Assembly: GCA_022009975.1 (NCBI GenBank)
Contig: CP091733.1
Coordinates: 513,001-577,000 of the forward strand
Length of the DNA stretch: 64,000 bases
Direction: 5' to 3'
DNA from: Phocaeicola vulgatus
Lineage (GTDB): Bacteria > Bacteroidota > Bacteroidia > Bacteroidales > Tannerellaceae
Numbering within the stretch: position 1 is the stretch's first letter; every line of letters begins with the position of its first letter. Under the pieces are notes generated by a model, which ran no database searches, had not been told where the DNA came from, and saw only the letters and a list, made by a program, of their open reading frames with translations. This document shows positions 10,735-19,444 of the stretch, piece by piece. The position numbers were made by a program, and so were the translations under genes.

Positions 10735-10775
10735 AAAGGCGGTGTGTCAACAACTTTTTGGCACACCGCCTTTTT
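10735..10775. terminator. Bidirectional terminator between waaA and the fucosidase gene
   Basis: AAAAGGCGGTGTG pairs perfectly with CACACCGCCTTTT, followed by T residues on both strands. It serves the convergent waaA and fucosidase genes. Confidence 0.85.
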
Positions 10776-10792
10776 ATTAAAAACTTAAACTC

Positions 10793-12115
10793 TTACTCAA
10801 GCGTCAACTCCACGACAAAATCCACGTCAGTCGGGACTTCATCCAAGTATAAAACAGCTCCCTGCTTGTCTTGTTTGAATTTGACCGGGGACTTGTCTTT
10901 GAAAGCGATTGATTTCTTTATTTTCTGGGACAACGGGAGGAACAAACCCTTGTCTTTCAAGTTCAAGATATGGACAAACAACTTGTTCCCCTTTTGGGTC
11001 GTCACACCCCAGTCGTGAGGAGCAACGGCACCGCCTCTTGTCCCGTAAATGGTTTCACCGTAAACGTTCATCCATTCACCCATCTCTTTCAATCGTTGGA
11101 CAGCGACAGCGGGCAATTCGCCATTCGGCTGCGGGCCTATGTTCATCAAAAGGTTCGCATTCTTTCCGGCTGCATTGACCAGGTAACGGATTAAATCGTT
11201 TGTGGACTTATAATTCTGGTCTGTGATTTTATATCCCCACATGCCGTTCATCGTTTCGCAAGTTTCCAAAGGCAGAATGCTGATGCTTTGTCCTCCCGAG
11301 AAACCCGCTTTGTTTTCACCCGGCAGGTCTCTTTCGAACAATTGGAAATCCTCTCCTTCAAACGGTTTGACATGATGGTTGTTGCCGACCATGCAGTTGG
11401 CTTGCAGTTTATGTATCAAGGCATACTGTTCGGAAAGATGCCAATCCCAGTCTGGCTTGTCCCACCAGCCGTCAAACCAAATCGCACGGATAGGGCCGTA
11501 GTTGGTCAATAGTTCGGTCAGCTGGTTCTTCATGAACGCGTCGTATGATTTCCATTCCCCGTGGTTCTTCCTTCCTGCTTTGTGCCCGGTGTTTCCCAAT
11601 GGATAATAATCCTCCCGGTACCAATCCAAGTGGGAGTAATAGAAATGTAGGGCGATGCCCTGTTTCTGGCACTCCTCGGACAGCTCTTTCAACACGTCGC
11701 GCTTGAACGGGGTCGCGTCCACGATGTTGTAGTCCGACTGCTTCGTATGGAACATGGAGAAACCGTCGTGGTGGCGGGATGTGATGGTGATGTATTTGGC
11801 TCCGGAAGCCTTGATGGCAGCCACCCAGTCATGGGCGTTGAAGTTGGCAGGATAGAAACCGGAAGCCAATTTGGAATACTCGTCTTTCGGCAATCCCAAA
11901 TCGTTCATGACCCATTCGCCTTGCCCCATCATGCTGTAAATGCCCCAGTGGATAAAGATGCCGAACTTGTCATTTTGGAAATCCTCACGCGACTTTAAAT
12001 TCTCTTGGGTCGGTACATACTTCTCATGCTGTTCAGGGTTGGACGCTGCCATTTGAACAGCGAAGAGGCTGGACGCTGCGCACAATCCAAGCCATTTGAA
12101 TACATTATTCTTCAT
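10793..12115 (-). CDS. Secreted GH29 alpha-L-fucosidase
   Basis: Glycoside hydrolase family 29 alpha-L-fucosidase, predicted to remove terminal fucose from host or dietary glycans. A signal peptide spans about residues 1-24 (ends near VQMAAS). The TIM-barrel domain starts with KFGIFIHWGIYSM, and SRHHDGFSMF and the nucleophile region IRAIWFDGWWD are recognisable. The C-terminal part from about 350 is a beta-sandwich. At 440 aa it is uninterrupted and of normal length. It is transcribed alone from a promoter at 12143-12150. The outer-membrane or periplasmic location is inferred from the leader. Confidence 0.9.
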   Translation of the reverse strand: MKNNVFKWLGLCAASSLFAVQMAASNPEQHEKYVPTQENLKSREDFQNDKFGIFIHWGIYSMMGQGEWVMNDLGLPKDEYSKLASGFYPANFNAHDWVAAIKASGAKYITITSRHHDGFSMFHTKQSDYNIVDATPFKRDVLKELSEECQKQGIALHFYYSHLDWYREDYYPLGNTGHKAGRKNHGEWKSYDAFMKNQLTELLTNYGPIRAIWFDGWWDKPDWDWHLSEQYALIHKLQANCMVGNNHHVKPFEGEDFQLFERDLPGENKAGFSGGQSISILPLETCETMNGMWGYKITDQNYKSTNDLIRYLVNAAGKNANLLMNIGPQPNGELPAVAVQRLKEMGEWMNVYGETIYGTRGGAVAPHDWGVTTQKGNKLFVHILNLKDKGLFLPLSQKIKKSIAFKDKSPVKFKQDKQGAVLYLDEVPTDVDFVVELTLE

Positions 12116-12142
12116 GCTATCCTATTTTGATATTATCTTACG

Positions 12143-12150
12143 CAAACTTA
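12143..12150 (-). promoter_or_regulatory. -7 box of the fucosidase promoter
   Basis: The minus strand reads TAAGTTTG, matching TAnnTTTG, 28 bases upstream of the start codon. Confidence 0.5.
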
Positions 12151-12212
12151 CGTAAAATATGCGGGAAAACCTCGTGTAAAGGGAGGAATTATCAACTCCG
12201 GGACACTAAAAA

Positions 12213-12246
12213 AGGGCAGTGTCAAGACAATTGCTTGACGCCGCCC
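12213..12246 (-). terminator. Rho-independent terminator of the aldolase gene
   Basis: On the minus strand AGGGCGGCGTCAAG pairs with CTTGACACTGCCCT (two mismatches), then TTTTTT. It lies 26 bases after the fba stop. Confidence 0.75.
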
Positions 12247-12272
12247 TATATGATTTTTTATCAAACGACGAA

Positions 12273-13271
12273 TTATAATTTGTCGTTAGAACCTAAAACG
12301 TTCAAGATTTTGTGTTTGTACAATTTTTCCATTTCGTCACGAGCCGGGCCTAAGTACTTGCGTGGGTCGAACTCAGCTGGCTTTTCAGCAAATACTTTGC
12401 GGATAGCGGCAGTCATTGCCAAACGGGAGTCGGAGTCGATGTTGATTTTGCAAACAGCAGACTTCGCAGCCTTGCGCAATTCTTCTTCAGGGATACCGAT
12501 TGCAGCTTCCAAGTTACCGCCATACTGGTTGATCATGTCAACATATTCCTGTGGAACAGAAGAAGAACCGTGGAGAACGATAGGGAAACCTGGCAGTTTT
12601 TCCATTACTGCGTCCAATACGTCGAATGCCAATGGAGGAGGGACCAAACGGCCGGTAGCCGGGTCAACGTGGCACTGTTCCGGTTTGAATTTGTAAGCAC
12701 CGTGGGAAGTACCGATCGAGATAGCCAGTGAGTCGCAGCCTGTGCGGGTAGCGAAGTCGATAACTTCTTCAGGGTCTGTGTAAGTGTGGTGTTCAGCGCA
12801 AACTTCGTCTTCAACACCAGCCAATACGCCTAATTCACCTTCTACAGTTACATCATACTGATGAGCGTATTCAACAACTTTCTTGGTCAAAGCGACATTT
12901 TCTTCGTATGGGAGATGGGAACCGTCAATCATTACTGAAGAGAAACCTAAGTCTACGCAAGACTTGCACAATTCAAATGAATCCCCGTGGTCCAAGTGGA
13001 GAACAATCTGAGGATTTTCACAACCCAATTCTTTTGCGAATTGAACAGCGCCTTCTGCCATGTAACGAAGCAATGTCTGGTTTGCATAGTTACGTGCACC
13101 TTTGGACACCTGTAAGATTACCGGGGATTTAGTTTCAACAGAAGCTTTGACGATTGCTTGCAACTGTTCCATGTTGTTGAAGTTGAATGCAGGGATAGCA
13201 TAACCACCTTTGATAGCTTTTGCGAACATCTCTTTAGTGTTCACCAAGCCCAGTTCTTTGTAACTTACCAT
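12273..13271 (-). CDS. fba: Class II fructose-bisphosphate aldolase
   Basis: Zinc-dependent aldolase of glycolysis and gluconeogenesis that interconverts fructose 1,6-bisphosphate with dihydroxyacetone phosphate and glyceraldehyde 3-phosphate. The zinc-binding histidines are visible in VLHLDHGDSF, the TSHGAYK region and VLHGSSSVP, and EGELGVLAG is conserved. The 332 residues are uninterrupted. Divergent from rpmE; both start from the 220-base region between them. The promoter is at 13305-13312 and the terminator at 12213-12246, so it is transcribed alone. Confidence 0.95.
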   Translation of the reverse strand: MVSYKELGLVNTKEMFAKAIKGGYAIPAFNFNNMEQLQAIVKASVETKSPVILQVSKGARNYANQTLLRYMAEGAVQFAKELGCENPQIVLHLDHGDSFELCKSCVDLGFSSVMIDGSHLPYEENVALTKKVVEYAHQYDVTVEGELGVLAGVEDEVCAEHHTYTDPEEVIDFATRTGCDSLAISIGTSHGAYKFKPEQCHVDPATGRLVPPPLAFDVLDAVMEKLPGFPIVLHGSSSVPQEYVDMINQYGGNLEAAIGIPEEELRKAAKSAVCKINIDSDSRLAMTAAIRKVFAEKPAEFDPRKYLGPARDEMEKLYKHKILNVLGSNDKL

Positions 13272-13304
13272 GATTGTATTATATTAAACGATTTAAATCG
13301 GGTG

Positions 13305-13312
13305 CAAAGATA
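13305..13312 (-). promoter_or_regulatory. -7 box of the fba promoter
   Basis: The minus strand reads TATCTTTG, a match to TAnnTTTG, 33 bases upstream of the start codon. Confidence 0.55.
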
Positions 13313-13426
13313 CTACTTTTATCTGGAAAATCTTAAAAATAATCCCTTTGCTTCTGTGAAATAAAGCAAAAAACACATTGGGGTAAAAAAAGAGCCGGAA
13401 AACTTTTTTTATTCGCTTTTTATGGA

Positions 13427-13434
13427 TAATTTTG
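13427..13434 (+). promoter_or_regulatory. -7 box of the rpmE promoter
   Basis: TAATTTTG matches the Bacteroidetes -7 consensus, 60 bases upstream of the rpmE start. Confidence 0.5.
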
Positions 13435-13494
13435 CAACCCGAAATATACCGGTTACCATTTAATTGAAGTTTAAATTAAAAGTGCAATAAAGAA

Positions 13495-13749
13495 ATGAAA
13501 AAAGGTATTCATCCTGAAAATTATCGTCCTGTTGTATTCAAGGACATGTCTAACGATGATATGTTTATCACTCGTTCAACTATTAATACGAAAGAGACTA
13601 TCGAAATTGATGGCGTGACTTATCCGTTGGTTAAGGTTGAAATCTCTAACACTTCTCACCCGTTCTATACTGGCAAGTCTAAGTTGGTCGATACTGCCGG
13701 ACGTGTTGATAAGTTCATGAGCCGCTACGGTAACCGTAACAAGAAATAA
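13495..13749 (+). CDS. rpmE2: 50S ribosomal protein L31, type B
   Basis: Large-subunit ribosomal protein of the type B L31 family. It begins MKKGIHPENYRPVVFKDMS and carries the family segment SNTSHPFYTGKSKLVDTAGR. It has no CxxC zinc ribbon, which is the type B (zinc-independent) form. The 84 residues are full length. Monocistronic, with its own promoter and a hairpin terminator 32 bases after the stop. Confidence 0.96.
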   Translation: MKKGIHPENYRPVVFKDMSNDDMFITRSTINTKETIEIDGVTYPLVKVEISNTSHPFYTGKSKLVDTAGRVDKFMSRYGNRNKK

Positions 13750-13781
13750 TCAGGAATACATTTGTATTTATTGGATAGGAT

Positions 13782-13822
13782 GGGGCTGCGTCTAAATGAA
13801 AGTTTGGATGCAGCCCTTTTTT
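13782..13822. terminator. Hairpin terminator after rpmE
   Basis: GGGGCTGCGTCTAAA pairs with TTTGGATGCAGCCC and is followed by eight T residues. It belongs to the window-wide hairpin family and lies at a convergent gene junction. Confidence 0.8.
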
Positions 13823-13848
13823 TTGCCGTGACGGCATTTAGTAAAATC
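13823..13848 (+). repeat. Diverged left end of the TIR repeat element
   Basis: TTGCCGTGACGGCATTTAGT followed by AAAATC resembles the left end of the TIR element and abuts a hairpin. A similar stretch recurs at 15335-15357, so copies flank the ATPase gene as imperfect direct repeats. Confidence 0.45.
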
Positions 13849-13934
13849 TCCAATGCCGAGGTCGTATTCCGACGGTATGGAAGACCTTACTAATATGCAA
13901 CAGGCTTGAATATATGCTCTTATGAATTTTGACA

Positions 13935-15065
13935 TTATACAAATTCCAAATAATTTTCCCTATTCACCACATGAAACTCAGCGTGTGGATATGCTTCTTG
14001 AAATGCTTTTGGAGCAGTAGGCATCTTGTCCCCCCATTTAAACTCCAATGCGGTCAGATTATTAGGATTCTCTTCGATAAGATCAATCTCTTGCTTATCG
14101 TAAGTACGCCAGAAATAGAACTCTTTATGAAGCCCTTCGTTAAAATTAGCTTTGCGTCGCTCTCCGATAATGTAGTTCTCCCACAGTGCGCCAACATCCT
14201 GTCGAATAGCTAATGGTGAAAATGCTCCGATAATCGCATTGCGAATCCCATTGTCATAGAAATACCATTTCCCGGCTTTCGTGACTTCTTTGCGGAGATT
14301 GCGCGAGTAAGCACCTAATCGATATACAACAAAGACTTTTTCCAATAAATCAAGATACTTTTCAACAGTTGTTTTGCTCATGCCGAGTTGTTTTCCCAAC
14401 TCCTCATAAGACACCTCGCTGCCTAACTGAAAGGCGATGAGGCGCAACAAATCACGCATCTTGTTCGAATTTTTTAAGCCATCAATCGCCAATATGTCTT
14501 TAAGCAGATAGGCGCCGACAATATCGCGCAGATAGTCTGTTTTACGCTCATAGTTTTCCATCATTACCACTTCGGGATAAGAACCGTAAATCAAACGAGA
14601 TTCGAGATTTTGGCGGGTTTCGAGTGCTGTTTCCATTTGTGCAATTTCCCGTTGCGAGAATGGCGTCAGCAGAAATTGTGTACTACGACCAACTAACGGC
14701 TCTCCCGTTTTGTTCAGCAAATCGAAAGAAGACGAACCACTGGCTAATACGCTTATTCCCGGTATTTCATCAACTATCAACTTCAAGATACTGCCAATCT
14801 GCGGAATATTCTGAGCCTCATCAATAGCCAGCAAATCAATACCATCCAACAAATGTCGGTAATTAGCAACCGATCTATTCTCTAGTAATGCTAACGTGTC
14901 GTAGTCTTCGCCATTAAGCATCATTGTTCGACCGGAATAACTATCTACAATTTGACGCATCATTACTGTTTTACCGACACGACGGGCACCAAAAATCAAT
15001 ACCGCTTTATTAGGAGCGATTCGTGTTGTAATCTTTTCTTGAAGTATTCTATTTATTGTTTCCAT
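13935..15065 (-). CDS. AAA_14/DUF4143-family ATPase
   Basis: Protein of the widespread bacterial and archaeal AAA_14 plus DUF4143 family, whose biological role is unknown. The N-terminal P-loop ATPase has a Walker A GARRVGKT near residue 32 and a Walker B LLAIDEAQN near 86. A sensor-like serine stretch (LASGSSSF) follows. The middle region (about 195-240) reads like a winged helix (YEELGKQLGMSKTTVEKYL). The C-terminal DUF4143 part has the PD-(D/E)XK-nuclease-like pattern EIDLI...ALEFKWG. I chose the ATG at 15065 (METINRIL) over an in-frame ATG 30 bases upstream. It stands alone between a ribosomal gene and a TonB-type gene, typical of a mobile accessory gene. Confidence 0.8.
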   Translation of the reverse strand: METINRILQEKITTRIAPNKAVLIFGARRVGKTVMMRQIVDSYSGRTMMLNGEDYDTLALLENRSVANYRHLLDGIDLLAIDEAQNIPQIGSILKLIVDEIPGISVLASGSSSFDLLNKTGEPLVGRSTQFLLTPFSQREIAQMETALETRQNLESRLIYGSYPEVVMMENYERKTDYLRDIVGAYLLKDILAIDGLKNSNKMRDLLRLIAFQLGSEVSYEELGKQLGMSKTTVEKYLDLLEKVFVVYRLGAYSRNLRKEVTKAGKWYFYDNGIRNAIIGAFSPLAIRQDVGALWENYIIGERRKANFNEGLHKEFYFWRTYDKQEIDLIEENPNNLTALEFKWGDKMPTAPKAFQEAYPHAEFHVVNRENYLEFV

Positions 15066-15334
15066 ACTTTGCAATTCTGATGCAAAGATAATCATTGTTT
15101 TTTAAATTGGCGAATTTAATGTAAAAAACGTATTGTGTAATGGCGATTTTTACACACAGGCCGTTCTGTCGATTTTTCATTGCACTCGCATATTATATTA
15201 ATATAGCCTCCATTAACGGCATAATTGCCATTTTACGTTTTGTTTTTATCAAAATGAAAGATTGCACATATTATGCTGATGAAGTGACAATATAAAATAT
15301 CGGTTTGCTTTTCTGATACACCGACTTTTTAATG

Positions 15335-15357
15335 TTGCCGTGACGGAATTTATAATC
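15335..15357 (+). repeat. Diverged copy of the left-end repeat
   Basis: TTGCCGTGACGGAATTTATA then ATC closely matches 13823-13848. It overlaps the last codons of the minus-strand outer-membrane protein gene. Confidence 0.4.
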
Positions 15358-17735
15358 GGTTTAATTCTTCGATATTCTTGTCTGCTTTCTCGAATTTTTG
15401 CTTTCCGAAACTATAGCTGAACCGTAACAGGACTTTACGGCTTTCTCCATAACCCCAGGATGACAGGTCCAAGGCGTCTTTTATCCCATAACTGTCCCAA
15501 CGTTCGGTATGGAAGACATCTGTCATTAGTAGGGAGAGGCGCATACTTCCCTCATGCCAGTTCTTGTTTATGCCTAAATCCATGCCTCCCGTTGCTTTGC
15601 TGACCTCATAGCTTCCGCCCTGCCGCTTTGAGTAGTATCGTCCGGATATTTCAAAGTTGATGCCTAATGGCAGTAGAATACTGTTGGTCGCAGACAAGAA
15701 ACAGGATGGACGCTTGTATTCATGTTTGTATGTTTCGTAGTCCAGTTTATTCATGAAGTAGTAGAGTCCCGCATTTGTACTGAAGTTCCACCATGAAGTA
15801 AGGCGTTTTGAGAAAACGGCATCCAGTCCGACTTGTTGCTGCGTTCCAATATTTTTCGTTGTCATGATGGTCTTGTTGTCCCCATACACATCAGTGAGTG
15901 ATGTGAAATAGTCATCGAGTTTGTTGTAATAGAGGTTCAATGACAGATTGCTCCAGGTGTATGACAGCATGACCTTATTGCTTATCTGAGGTTTGAGGAA
16001 GGGATTGCCTTTCCAATAAGTTAATTCATCAAGCAGATATTCAAATGGGTTCAGGTCCTCGTACCGAGGTTTGTCCTGCCGTCTGCTGTAAATCAATGCT
16101 ATCTTGTTCTTTTCGTTGATGGTGTATGTTGTACTCAGGTTCGGAAATAACCGAAGATGATCTTGACTGTTCGTCTCCGCATCTTGGTAGGTCTGCGAAT
16201 GTAGCCTGTTGTATGTGTGCATATATTCCATGCGTACTCCTGCACTCAGTTCTGTTTATTCCAAGTATGGGTATATTGTGCATAAGCTTCAAGATTTTTC
16301 TCCTTGTAGAAGAAGCTGTTTGAACGTTGCGGGTCTACATCACCGTTCTTTTTGAAGAGGAATGCGTTATGACTCTTGATGAGAGTTATCTTGATGCCTG
16401 CAAGGAGTTCGTTCTGTTCGTCAGGGTTGTATTTATAGTCTGCCAAGAGCGCATAGATATCAATATCCTTGTCAGGTTCTGAATAGAAGAAGTCGGAGCG
16501 GATAAGCGTATTGGCTGGCGAGAAGTATTCATTAGGCTGTTCGCAGCGGGCTTTGCCATCAAAGTGCGTCCAGTCCGCCGAGAATGAGAATTGTGCCTTG
16601 GATGTTGGTTTGTACAGATAGTTCACGCTGTTGTTGTATTGGAGGTTTTTCTGCTCGATATAGTTGTTGCGTGCCTTAAGGATATTGTCCAGCAGGTTTG
16701 TCCCTTGATAGATATAGGTTGTTGTCTGTGTTTCTCCGGGTCCAGCAAGTAAGTTCACGGTGCTGCTCATAAAGAGTTTGTTCTTTTGATTAGGCTGCCA
16801 GGAAAAGTCGATGCCTGCCGAGTAAGTGTTGCGCTTGTCGGTATCTGTTGTCTCCGATATGTTCTTGTCCCCGTTCTGGATTTTTTCGTAACCATAATCC
16901 ATCGAATAGTGTCCTAAACTATGATTGTAGTTCATGCCAAGTTGCCATTTGTTCGTATTGTAAGATAAAGCGATATCTGAATTCTGTTTCAGGTTTTCCC
17001 AATAACCCATGCTATGCGATGTCGTTACGAAGAAACCGGATTTTTCAGATGCTTTCAGCATAATGTTTATAATACCGCCGGCACCATCGGATCCGAAACT
17101 GGCATTAGGATTATGAGATATTTCTATTTGTGATATTTTCTCTGAAGAGAGAGAACGGAGGTAAGTTGAGAGCTCGTCTCCTTGCAGCATGAGCTTTCTT
17201 CCGTTGACGTATATGGCTGTCCCGCCGAGTGAAGCTAAGGAAATGCCGCCTTTGTTGTTTACGGAAACACCAGGGGTATGTTTCAGGACATCCAAAGCAT
17301 TTCCTATGTCGGTCAGATAGGATTGGGCAATATGAATCTGAATCTTGCCGTTTGAAGAAGTTGCCATAGGACGGGATTTCCGTGCTGTGACAACGACATC
17401 TTGCAAGAAATATTATCTGGCTCCATCTGAATGTCTGGAAGGGTCTGAGGACCTGCAATGGTGATGTTCTTCTTAATCTCCTTATAGCCTAATGTCCTTA
17501 CGCATAGGAGAAACTCCCCTTTGTGGACTGGAAAATAGAAATGCCCGTTACTATCGGTGACTGCGGTTTCAATCAGGACGTTCTCCCGCAAAGATGCTAA
17601 CATGACGACAACGGCATCAAGCCCTTGTTCTTGTTCATCCAAGATTCTTCCGGTTATGTTGTCTTGAGCGTTCACGGATATGGCATAGCCTATTCCTATA
17701 CACGATAAGAGAATCTTTACTAAAAAATTACCCAT
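15350..17735 (-). CDS. TonB-dependent-receptor-like outer-membrane beta-barrel protein (two frameshifts)
   Basis: Outer-membrane protein of the carboxypeptidase-regulatory-domain plus OMP_b-brl_3 type. The ligand is unknown. A signal peptide (GNFLVKILLSCIGIGYAISVNAQ) precedes a CarboxypepD_reg-like domain (about 25-105, ITGRILDEQEQGLDAVVV). A plug-like domain follows (VVVTARKS..., IYVNGRKLMLQGDE, GAGGIINIML), then a long aromatic-rich barrel ending DKNIEELNRL without the usual terminal Phe. The frame breaks near 17404 and 16253. One T (ISLQDVVVTARK) and one A (WNKTELSAGVRMEYMH) restore about 795 residues. No SusD partner is adjacent, so it is not a classic SusC. The ATG at 17735 is preferred. 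Confidence 0.8.
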
Positions 17736-17961
17736 AACAATCAATTACTAACGTGAGTTTTATGAAATATAAGAGACTGAAAATTTGATGATTATCGAAA
17801 GATATTATGTTTTTATAGTTCTGAAATATAAAGGATTACAAGCAATAATCGCTATGCATTTCTGAATGCAAAATTATAAAAATATTTTGTATGGCAGATG
17901 ATTTCTGCAAGTATTTAATGCTTTTCCATGATTCGGGTTATCGTTCTCTAAAGCATTTCTA

Positions 17962-18201
17962 TCAAGCAAGGTCGTCATGTATAGGCGCATCGTTGTGATA
18001 CTTTTTGATTTCCTCCAGCATTTTGTCGGGGATGTCGGTTTTGTCAATAGCTTTCAATAAGGCTTCGCCTTTCACGGCAAGTTTGTTGCTTGCCGCCAGG
18101 TTCTTCGCTAAAGCTCTGGCACAGTCGTTTGCCTTTAAAATTTCCGTCGGTTCCGAGTTTTCGGTTGTCTGTAAGATTTCAGTCTTTTTTGAAATTCCCA
18201 T
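17962..18201 (-). CDS. Small hypothetical protein (79 aa)
   Basis: I do not recognise this protein. The 79 residues from the ATG at 18201 (MGISKKTEIL) are soluble and charged. They look mainly helical, with Ala/Leu-rich segments in the middle (CARALAKNLAASNKLAVKGEALLKAID). There is no signal peptide or membrane segment. A longer reading frame to 18333 runs through a likely promoter (18272-18279), so the shorter start is preferred. Gene-like features are the clean promoter and start. It stands alone upstream of a repeat-rich region. Confidence 0.5.
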   Translation of the reverse strand: MGISKKTEILQTTENSEPTEILKANDCARALAKNLAASNKLAVKGEALLKAIDKTDIPDKMLEEIKKYHNDAPIHDDLA

Positions 18202-18271
18202 AGTTGTTTTTGAAAAATTTATTTTGAAAATGTCAATCATGAAAGGATCCGTTCCCCATCTGATTGCATTG

Positions 18272-18279
18272 CAAATATA
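18272..18279 (-). promoter_or_regulatory. -7 box upstream of the 79-aa gene
   Basis: The minus strand reads TATATTTG, matching TAnnTTTG, about 70 bases before the chosen start. Confidence 0.4.
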
Positions 18280-18400
18280 CGCATTAATTTCTGCGAAAGC
18301 AAGTAAAACCAAAGATAAATTAATCATTAACATTTCTTCACTTTGCGTTTTTTCATTAAATTTTTTTCTCTCGCACGCGCTTTTTGTATGTGTTTATTTT

Positions 18401-18430
18401 TATTCTATTCTATTCTATTCTATTCTATTC
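18401..18430. repeat. Pentanucleotide tandem repeat, TATTC x 6
   Basis: Six perfect copies of TATTC lie in an AT-rich intergenic stretch, about 120 bases upstream of the minus-strand promoter at 18272. This is a simple repeat able to change copy number by slippage. Confidence 0.9.
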
Positions 18431-18696
18431 TTTATAGCGGTTTTTTCATACTTTTTTTGAGTTAAAGCGTGTTTTTTTGCGGTTTTGCATCAAAATTTCA
18501 TGCTTTAATCGAGTTCCATGCGTATTTTTGCCAATATTTTATGCAATCATCAAATTTGCCATAATGGCCTAAATAATTAAACTTCAATCCGTTATAGACA
18601 TTTTAGCAAACTGCGATTGTTCCATTTTTTAGGTAATTGTCCGATTTTTGTTATCACAGTCGTTTTTGAGCATTTTTCCCCATCCAAAGCACCCAT

Positions 18697-18780
18697 CAAA
18701 AACGTCCGAAGTTTTTCCAAAAACGTCCAATGTTTTTCCGGAAACGTCCGATGTTTTTTCAAAAACAACGGTTGTTTTTT
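18697..18780. repeat. Array of four 21-bp repeats
   Basis: Four adjacent units of exactly 21 bases start at 18697, 18718, 18739 and 18760. Each begins CAAAAAC or CGGAAAC, has a core such as GTCCGATG, and ends GTTTTT plus C or T. Each is imperfectly palindromic. The same motif recurs in reverse at 47439-47546. Confidence 0.85.
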
Positions 18781-18863
18781 CCCAAATAAACCCTCCTTTT
18801 CTGTGAATATTTGTAAACGGAAGTAAAACGAACGTAAAGGCGGAAGAAACTGCAAGATGGTGC

Positions 18864-18903
18864 GGGAAAATGCAGGAATGTGCAGGAAAATGCAGGAATG
18901 TGC
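18864..18903. repeat. Tandem 20-bp duplication upstream of the HU-like gene
   Basis: GGGAAAATGCAGGAATGTGC at 18864-18883 is followed directly by AGGAAAATGCAGGAATGTGC at 18884-18903. They differ only at the first base. A weaker partial copy follows. Confidence 0.85.
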
Positions 18904-18965
18904 AAAAATATGCAACTTGCGACGTGTTATGACGTCTCCGTCAACTCCACGCTTTCCTGCCGCCT

Positions 18966-18973
18966 TACCTTTG
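18966..18973 (+). promoter_or_regulatory. -7 box of the HU-like cassette
   Basis: TACCTTTG matches the Bacteroidetes -7 consensus and lies 27 bases upstream of the start at 19001. No clear -33 element was seen. Confidence 0.5.
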
Positions 18974-19000
18974 CCCCCGTAATCTTTAAACTATAAACAA

Positions 19001-19444
19001 ATGTCATTGAAATTTACAGTAGTAGCAAGGAAAAACCTTAGCAAAGGCGCACCGGAAGACTCCAAATTGTTCTACGCACAGGCAAGACAAATGGGAACGG
19101 TGGGCATTGACGAATTGTGCGATGAAATCGCTGAAACGTGCACGCTGACCTCGGCGGACTTGAAATGTGCGCTCGACCGCCTTGCGTGGTCGATTGCCAA
19201 GCATGCCAAAGAGGGCAGAAGCGTGCAGGTGGGCGAATTGGGGAACTTCCGCATGAGCATCAGCTCCAAGGGCGTGGAGACGGAAGAGCAAATGAACGCC
19301 ACGCTTATCAGGAAGGCGAACTTGTTGTTCTATCCGGGCAAACGGCTGCGGAGCGCAAGGAAGGAGGCCCGCTTCGAGAAGTTCGTGGCCAAGAAAGAGG
19401 AGCAGAAAGCGGGTGGAGGCGGCAATGAAAGCCCGGGGGCGTAA
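19001..19444 (+). CDS. HU-like histone-type DNA-binding protein (Bacteroidales HU_rel family)
   Basis: DNA-binding protein of the Bacteroidales-specific histone-like family (HU_rel), which is related to HU/IHF but distinct from housekeeping HU. It starts MSLKFTVVARKNLSKGAPEDS and has an HU-type helical pair (about 25-80). The beta-arm region follows, with VQVGELGNFRMSISSKG and NATLIRKANLLFYPGKRLR. The tail (about 120-147) is Lys/Glu/Gly rich. GC content is clearly higher than the AT-rich flanks. It is the first gene of a three-gene cassette; the next gene overlaps its end by 20 bases. Such genes recur in Bacteroidales beside amidase or phage-like genes, from my knowledge of the family. The exact role is unknown. 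Confidence 0.85.
   Translation: MSLKFTVVARKNLSKGAPEDSKLFYAQARQMGTVGIDELCDEIAETCTLTSADLKCALDRLAWSIAKHAKEGRSVQVGELGNFRMSISSKGVETEEQMNATLIRKANLLFYPGKRLRSARKEARFEKFVAKKEEQKAGGGGNESPGA

Noticed and set aside
18697..18780. CRISPR array
   Set aside because: Units are contiguous without spacers and too short; no cas genes in the window.
18592..18915. 107-codon frame rich in Phe/Thr repeats
   Set aside because: It spans the tandem repeat arrays and has no independent support.
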